A stretch of 10,734 nucleotides of DNA from contig DIDP01000059.1 of the NCBI GenBank assembly GCA_002418205.1, positions 1 to 10,734 of the forward strand, written 5' to 3'. Of this stretch, positions 7,068 to 10,734 are shown piece after piece. The notes beneath the pieces were generated by a model. The model saw only the letters and a program-made list of their open reading frames with translations, was not told the DNA's origin and searched no databases. A program made the position numbers and the translations under genes. This DNA is from Anaerolineales bacterium UBA5797 (lineage in GTDB: Bacteria; Chloroflexota; Anaerolineae; Anaerolineales; Villigracilaceae). Every line of letters begins with the position of its first letter. Within the stretch, counting starts at the first letter, position 1.

Positions 7068-8381
7068 TTATTTTAATCCGCCGAATTGGATTTCTCTGAA
7101 ATTATCAATATAAAGGATGCCGTTAACGGCTTGTATTAAAAAGGTCCAGGCTAGACCTGCTTGATCTTCACCAAAACTCTTGCGATATTCAAGCCTGCTT
7201 GCTGGATTTGATAAGTCCCATGTGACTTCAAGAAGCTCCCCGCCGGGAAGAACAGCAATGAGGATCGAATAGGTCATCCCTGGTTCAAAGTTTAAATTGC
7301 CCGAGAAATCTCCCCAAACAAATTCCCTGCCTTCATATCCGTCCACCATAGGGAAGCCGTTTTCAAAGTAAATTCCAAACCGTCTATACTGATCTGTATC
7401 ATATCCTCCATAATTCAGGTGGATTGTAAAGGTGGGTGACTCGGAAAAACTAAAATCTGTAATGACACCCTCGCCCGCCAGGAACTCTCTTTTGCGCCAG
7501 ACCCCGTCCCAGTTCTCATTTCCAATGATCTCTAGAACGCCGTCGTTGATGTCGCCAATCTGAAATCCCCACCCATCTCCGCCAGGGTCATCGAATGTGT
7601 CCAAATTGACGACTCGCACATCATTCAGAAATTCAGAAGCTACATCAATTTCAGGTGCTGATAGATTTGAACTGGTTGGAAAAGCAGTGTTCGTGGATAT
7701 GGAACTGCTTTCTTTTGTTGGTACATCCGTTGTAAAGGGGGAGGCAGTGGAAGCAGATCCTGTGATAGGTATGGAGAGCGAATAGAGTCTATAGCCGATC
7801 CATGCCATGCCAATACCGATAATACATATAACCATTAATATTCCTGCGGAAATGATCCATACATTGGACGGTCTTCGACTTTCGGATTCAAAGGCGGGAG
7901 CCGATGTGGAAGATCGAGCGCCGGTTGTCCCCTTTTTTATAAAAGGTCTCTTCATCTCCAAGGTTTGTTTTTCTTCGATGTAGAAGGTGATGGCTGAGAG
8001 TAAGGCGTTTAAGCCTTCATCTTCATCTTTGCGAAAATCCACGTATTGGCGCGTAACCAGCCGGATGGGTAGTGACATATCTTCGGTTCCCCTTACGAGG
8101 ATCGGGAAGACGCGCTTTTGAAATTGATCAGAATAGGTGATCTCGCGTCGTACCCACTCGGAATTTTTCGAATCTGGCGACAGGATCACGATCACAACAA
8201 ATGCATTCTTGATCGCATCTTCGATGGATTCTTCCCAGGCTGCGGTTCCCGGTATCAGTTTTTCGTTGTCCACCCATACTTTGAAGCCATGATCGCGTAA
8301 AAAGAATGCGATCTTTCGCATGGTCTCATCGTCCCTACGGCTGTAACTTATGAATATGGGGTTGGCAGGCAAAATGGGCAT
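7068..8381 (-). CDS. TIR-domain membrane protein with extracytoplasmic beta-sandwich
   Basis: A 437-residue protein. Residues 7-135 form a TIR domain: box 1 'IFISYSRRD', 'HGFKVWVDNEKLIPG', 'IVILSPDSKNSEWVRRE'. Glu80 in WVRRE aligns with the catalytic glutamate of NAD-cleaving TIRs (Glu642 of human SARM1, in DWVHKE). A basic stretch (144-156 and 169-170) precedes one membrane helix at 174-197, then a Ser/Thr-rich linker to about 250. The C-terminal part (about 255-437; 'FDDPGGDGWGF', 'DGVLEI', 'LYIDNF' at the end) looks like a concanavalin-type beta-sandwich of the LamG/DUF1080 kind, by pattern only. The expected topology is TIR inside, sandwich outside. The ATG at 8381 has AGGAG at 8394-8398, a longish 12-base spacing. 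Base composition is visibly AT-richer than the flanking genes. It may be a receptor or a defence protein; the signal and the role are unknown. Confidence 0.85.
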   Translation of the reverse strand: MPILPANPIFISYSRRDDETMRKIAFFLRDHGFKVWVDNEKLIPGTAAWEESIEDAIKNAFVVIVILSPDSKNSEWVRREITYSDQFQKRVFPILVRGTEDMSLPIRLVTRQYVDFRKDEDEGLNALLSAITFYIEEKQTLEMKRPFIKKGTTGARSSTSAPAFESESRRPSNVWIISAGILMVICIIGIGMAWIGYRLYSLSIPITGSASTASPFTTDVPTKESSSISTNTAFPTSSNLSAPEIDVASEFLNDVRVVNLDTFDDPGGDGWGFQIGDINDGVLEIIGNENWDGVWRKREFLAGEGVITDFSFSESPTFTIHLNYGGYDTDQYRRFGIYFENGFPMVDGYEGREFVWGDFSGNLNFEPGMTYSILIAVLPGGELLEVTWDLSNPASRLEYRKSFGEDQAGLAWTFLIQAVNGILYIDNFREIQFGGLK

Positions 8382-8712
8382 GGTTACTCTATTCTCCTAT
8401 ACGGATAAAATCAAAGCACTAACGTCAGAGCCCTGTTTGGTGGAAGCCGCCATGAAATTCAGGCTGAATTCTATCACCCTATTCGTTTTCGTTGGCATTG
8501 ACCGTTCTGAGGATGGGCTAAATGGATGGTCTGATAAGCTATATCGACTGGAAGTTGATATAGCTTACTTTCCCCCAGATAGAACAGAGGTCGGACCTAT
8601 TTGCCTTCCCTGATTTGCCAAATCGTGAAAAAGCCACCAGCCAAACAGACGAAGAAAAAAAGTGGGAGAGAAGAAGTCAGTTTAGGAATTTGATGTAGTG
8701 GGAACTCGCCAT
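8382..8712. other. 331-bp non-coding gap between the two TIR genes
   Basis: No convincing gene lies here. It holds a strong inverted repeat (8535-8567) and two small palindromes: AGGTC-g-GACCT at 8588-8598 and GATTT-gcc-AAATC at 8612-8624. On the minus strand there is a run of seven T (8655-8661) with no hairpin directly before it. No clear -35/-10 pair for the downstream TIR gene could be fixed, so whether the two TIR genes share a transcript is open. Confidence 0.6.
8535..8567. repeat. 33-bp inverted repeat with an 11-bp perfect stem
   Basis: TAAGCTATATC at 8535-8545 is the exact reverse complement of GATATAGCTTA at 8557-8567. As RNA, the inner bases continue the stem by a G-U, an A-U and a C-G pair, leaving a five-base loop at 8549-8553. 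It lies about 145 bp after the stop of the PD40 TIR gene and about 155 bp before the start of the beta-sandwich TIR gene. The stem is AT-rich and no T-run follows it on the minus strand, so it does not look like a normal terminator; an operator or RNA element is possible. Confidence 0.8.
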
Positions 8713-10179
8713 CTATTTCCCCCACCTGGGCTGATAGTCACAATAACCGTTGTTCGTCAACCGGCGCAGGTCGGAGCCATCCACGCGCATGATGTAAATT
8801 TCGCAGGAGGCAAGATCCTTGCCTGCAACATTGGTGTAGCCGGAGAACGTGATCCATTTGCCGTCCGGTGAAATGCTTGCTCCCTGTGCGTTCAGCCCTC
8901 CCGGGGAAACCTGCTCCAGGTTGCTGCCATCCGCATTCATCAGATAGACCTCGTGCGCCCACGCGCCGCCCATATCGAGCGAGATCAGGTCATTGACCGA
9001 CCAATCGCTACGCCCGCGCGTGTCGATGGAAGCATTGAGCAGCTTGGGTTCGCGTCCGTTGAAGTCGATGACATAAAGCTTGTTGTTCTCTCCGCGTCCC
9101 AATGCGAACAGGACCTGGGTTCCATCCGGCGACCAGGTACCGTCATGTACATCCCTGCCTGGTTCACTATAAAATTCATGCGGATCGCTGCCATCCCGGT
9201 TCATGATCCACAATTGCAGGTTGTTGACCCTGTTATTCCCAATTGGATAATGGAAAATGATGAATTTGTTGTCGGGTGAGATTTCAGGCGAACCAAGGCT
9301 CCGTTCCAGGTTTGTCAGTTGCATTGATTTGCCGGTGTTGATGTTCAACTCGTAGATTTCGGAGGTCTCTCCATCGCTCACGACATAGACGGCGGATTCC
9401 CCATCCGGTGAGGGGTTGGCGTTGAAACTGGCAAGCGATGTGTCAGTGAGTCGCCGCCAGTTGGAACCGTCCGCGTTGATGATGCAGATCTCATCTCCCT
9501 GAACCTGGCAGGTATAAATGATCCTGCCTGTAGGTTCGTCCTGGGCAGTGACGGGCTTTGTGGCGGTTTCCGTAATAGCCGGGTCGACATCGGGCGGGGT
9601 GGTGGCGGGCACAGGTGTTTTTGTGCCGTTGATGATGGCGTTGACCGCGAACGCCAATCCGCCGAGACAGGTCAGCCCGAACAGCGCAATCGCGCCCGGA
9701 ATGGCAAACTTTTTGAAATCGATGCTGGAAAGATCGAAGGATTTCTTCTCCTCTTTTTTTCGCTTGCTGATGACAGTGGTTCCAAGAAAATCGTTGAGCG
9801 TATCCGCAAGATAATCCATCCCCTTGTTGAAATTTCTGCGCAGATCCACGCGCTGGTGGCTGGAAAGCCGTAACGGGATGGAGTCGTTCTCATCGCCCCG
9901 GATCAAGACCGGAAAGATCCGTTTGTCGTTCTCCTCCGCGAAACTGACCTCACGACGCACCCATTCGGAATTATTGGAACCCGGCGACAGCAATACGATC
10001 ACCCCGGATGCCCCCCGGATCGAGCGCTCGACCTCCCGTTCCCATGCAGGCGTGCCGGGAATGAGGTTTTCGATATCCACCCAGACATTGATACCGCGTT
10101 CGCGCAGTTCCCGGATCACCTTTTGCTGCAGGGCGGTATCCTCACGGCTGTAACTGATAAAGAGATATGGAGCGCTCAT
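8713..10179 (-). CDS. TIR-domain membrane protein with extracytoplasmic PD40 propeller
   Basis: A 488-residue protein. Residues 4-134 form a TIR domain ('LFISYSRED', 'GINVWVDIENLIPG', 'IVLLSPGSNNSEWVRRE') with Glu77 at the position of the catalytic Glu of NAD-cleaving TIRs. By hand alignment about 60 of roughly 128 TIR positions match the neighbouring TIR protein. A charged stretch (139-146, 'KRKKEEKK') precedes one membrane helix at 158-183, then a Pro/Thr-rich linker. Residues about 217-488 hold six repeats of the PD40 (TolB/WD40-like) type: each has a strand pattern like 'EIYIM..DGS.LRRLT' and most have 'SPDGK.I.F', so a six-bladed propeller outside the membrane is likely. The start at 10179 has AGAGGA about 5 bases ahead and a clear promoter. 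Such propellers bind proteins, peptides or sugars; the ligand is not readable. Confidence 0.9.
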   Translation of the reverse strand: MSAPYLFISYSREDTALQQKVIRELRERGINVWVDIENLIPGTPAWEREVERSIRGASGVIVLLSPGSNNSEWVRREVSFAEENDKRIFPVLIRGDENDSIPLRLSSHQRVDLRRNFNKGMDYLADTLNDFLGTTVISKRKKEEKKSFDLSSIDFKKFAIPGAIALFGLTCLGGLAFAVNAIINGTKTPVPATTPPDVDPAITETATKPVTAQDEPTGRIIYTCQVQGDEICIINADGSNWRRLTDTSLASFNANPSPDGESAVYVVSDGETSEIYELNINTGKSMQLTNLERSLGSPEISPDNKFIIFHYPIGNNRVNNLQLWIMNRDGSDPHEFYSEPGRDVHDGTWSPDGTQVLFALGRGENNKLYVIDFNGREPKLLNASIDTRGRSDWSVNDLISLDMGGAWAHEVYLMNADGSNLEQVSPGGLNAQGASISPDGKWITFSGYTNVAGKDLASCEIYIMRVDGSDLRRLTNNGYCDYQPRWGK

Positions 10180-10208
10180 TTGGATCCTCTCTCGCCAGAA
10201 TTCCTGCC

Positions 10209-10237
10209 ATTATAGGATAAAAAGCGAATCCGGTAAA
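10209..10237 (-). promoter_or_regulatory. promoter of the PD40 TIR gene
   Basis: On the minus strand a perfect TATAAT (10209-10214) lies 17 bases after TTTACC (10232-10237, four of six -35 bases). Transcription would begin near 10202, giving a leader of about 22 bases that contains the AGAGGA ribosome site. The -35 box begins 2 bases beyond the T-run of the preceding gene's terminator, so this TIR gene has its own transcription start. Confidence 0.7.
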
Positions 10238-10239
10238 CG

Positions 10240-10265
10240 AAAAGAGCGAGGCGTATGCCTCGCTC
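10240..10265 (-). terminator. intrinsic terminator of the PilZ gene
   Basis: GAGCGAGGC (10244-10252) and GCCTCGCTC (10257-10265) form a perfect 9-bp GC-rich stem with a 4-base loop. On the minus strand the stem is followed at once by TTTT (10243-10240). It lies 17 bases after the PilZ stop codon (10283-10285), the expected place and direction. Confidence 0.85.
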
Positions 10266-10282
10266 ATCGATCTGCACCAGTT

Positions 10283-10678
10283 TTATCCGCGTTCATCCAC
10301 TTCGTTTGGGTGCTTCGGATAATTCGGTGACTGCCTGCGGAACTCGTAGTTTTCCATGACGGCTTCGATGATCTCCTTTTGTTTTTCGCTCACCGATTTG
10401 AATTCCATGCCCACGTTGAAATACTCGGGGCTGAGGTCCGGTTTACAGTAGGCAACGCGCGCGGAAAGCGACATGCTGGATTCGGAAAAGTTTTCCAGTT
10501 CAGGCAGTTGGATCGAGACGGAAAGTTCAGTATCGGGCTTGATTTCATGGTCACTGATGACCATTGCGCCAAGCAGGTTGATGTCCCCAAGATAACCGAT
10601 CAAATAACCCCCGCGCAGGTCGAAGACCTGTGAGTAGGACATCAGATCCTTGCGCGGCTGTTTTCTGCGTTCGTCCAT
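10283..10678 (-). CDS. PilZ-domain protein (putative c-di-GMP receptor)
   Basis: A 131-residue cytoplasmic protein. ATG at 10678 is chosen because GAGGA sits 4 bases ahead; an in-frame TTG at 10693 lies inside the likely -10 box and is rejected. The PilZ signature is near the N-terminus: R5-KQP-R9 fits the RxxxR switch, and D32-INLL-G37 fits (D/N)xSxxG except that Asn34 replaces Ser. The rest ('LSVSIQLPEL', 'ARVAYCKPD', 'YFNVGMEFKSVSEKQKEII') follows the usual PilZ beta-barrel with its 'GMEF' strand and a closing helix. Stand-alone PilZ proteins of about 100-130 residues commonly relay c-di-GMP levels to motility, secretion or polysaccharide machinery. The partner here is unknown. The gene is a single unit, ended by its own terminator. 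Confidence 0.85.
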   Translation of the reverse strand: MDERRKQPRKDLMSYSQVFDLRGGYLIGYLGDINLLGAMVISDHEIKPDTELSVSIQLPELENFSESSMSLSARVAYCKPDLSPEYFNVGMEFKSVSEKQKEIIEAVMENYEFRRQSPNYPKHPNEVDERG

Positions 10679-10692
10679 TTTTCCTCGACCCA

Positions 10693-10721
10693 AGTGTACA
10701 TGAATTGAACGCCAAAATCAA
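10693..10721 (-). promoter_or_regulatory. promoter of the PilZ gene
   Basis: On the minus strand TTGATT (10716-10721, four of six -35 bases) is followed after exactly 17 bases by TACACT (10693-10698, four of six -10 bases). Transcription would start near 10686, giving a short leader of about 8 bases that just includes the GAGGA ribosome site at 10682-10686. Confidence 0.5.
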
Positions 10722-10734
10722 TTGTATTCGCATC

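Noticed and set aside
8535..8567. The hairpin as intrinsic terminator of the PD40 TIR gene
   Set aside because: The stem is AT-rich, no T-run follows on the minus strand, and it is about 145 bp past the stop codon.
8350..8613. 87-residue plus-strand frame covering the start of the beta-sandwich TIR gene and the gap
   Set aside because: It overlaps the TIR start region antisense, has no Shine-Dalgarno and no recognisable family, and its second half covers the hairpin.
8713..9530. PD40 propeller read as a TolB component of a Tol-Pal system
   Set aside because: The propeller is fused behind a TIR domain and a membrane helix, and no tolQRA or pal gene is present; PD40 repeats are widespread outside Tol.
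7068..10179. The TIR genes as a known Thoeris-type defence operon
   Set aside because: No ThsA-like SIR2/SLOG or other effector gene is adjacent, and the single-span membrane architecture with outer domains does not match ThsB.

Overview
This window looks like the chromosome of a free-living, environmental bacterium. The best guess is a member of the Chloroflexota, class Anaerolineae. That guess is inference: it rests on gene style (GAF-type histidine kinases with many membrane spans, TIR proteins with PD40 propellers, ~920-residue GH13 proteins), and no marker gene is present. Most genes are GC-rich. Start sites are a mix of good Shine-Dalgarno sites and starts that appear leaderless.

Layout. 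(1) 154-1879, plus strand: a two-gene unit with a 10-bp gap, a GNAT-fold acetyltransferase-like protein followed by a small four-helix membrane protein of unknown role. (2) 1885-4143, minus strand: a large membrane sensor histidine kinase (polytopic membrane sensor, GAF, HisKA, HATPase) whose stop lies 5 bp from the preceding convergent stop. No response regulator is nearby. (3) 4193-6967, plus strand: a cytoplasmic GH13 (alpha-amylase superfamily) enzyme with a long unassigned N-terminus and a lysine-rich histone-H1-like tail. It diverges from the kinase gene across only 49 bp, where two overlapping promoters seem to drive leaderless or nearly leaderless messages. (4) 7068-10179, minus strand: two separate genes for TIR-domain membrane proteins of the same plan (N-terminal TIR, one membrane helix, extracytoplasmic domain) but with different outer domains: a beta-sandwich in one and a six-repeat PD40 propeller in the other. 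A 331-bp non-coding gap containing a near-perfect hairpin separates them. (5) 10283-10678, minus strand: a small PilZ-domain protein, closed by a clear intrinsic terminator that abuts the promoter of the second TIR gene.

How the parts relate. The TIR pair is the most unusual part. Both TIR domains keep the glutamate that is catalytic in NAD-cleaving TIRs, so they could be membrane receptors that turn an outside signal into NAD hydrolysis or a TIR-made nucleotide signal. No downstream effector is encoded in the window, so this is a hypothesis. The histidine kinase and the PilZ protein add further signalling capacity (phosphorelay and c-di-GMP), and the GH13 enzyme suggests intracellular glucan metabolism. 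Nothing in the window proves these units work together. No tRNA, rRNA, CRISPR array, insertion sequence or transposase was seen.
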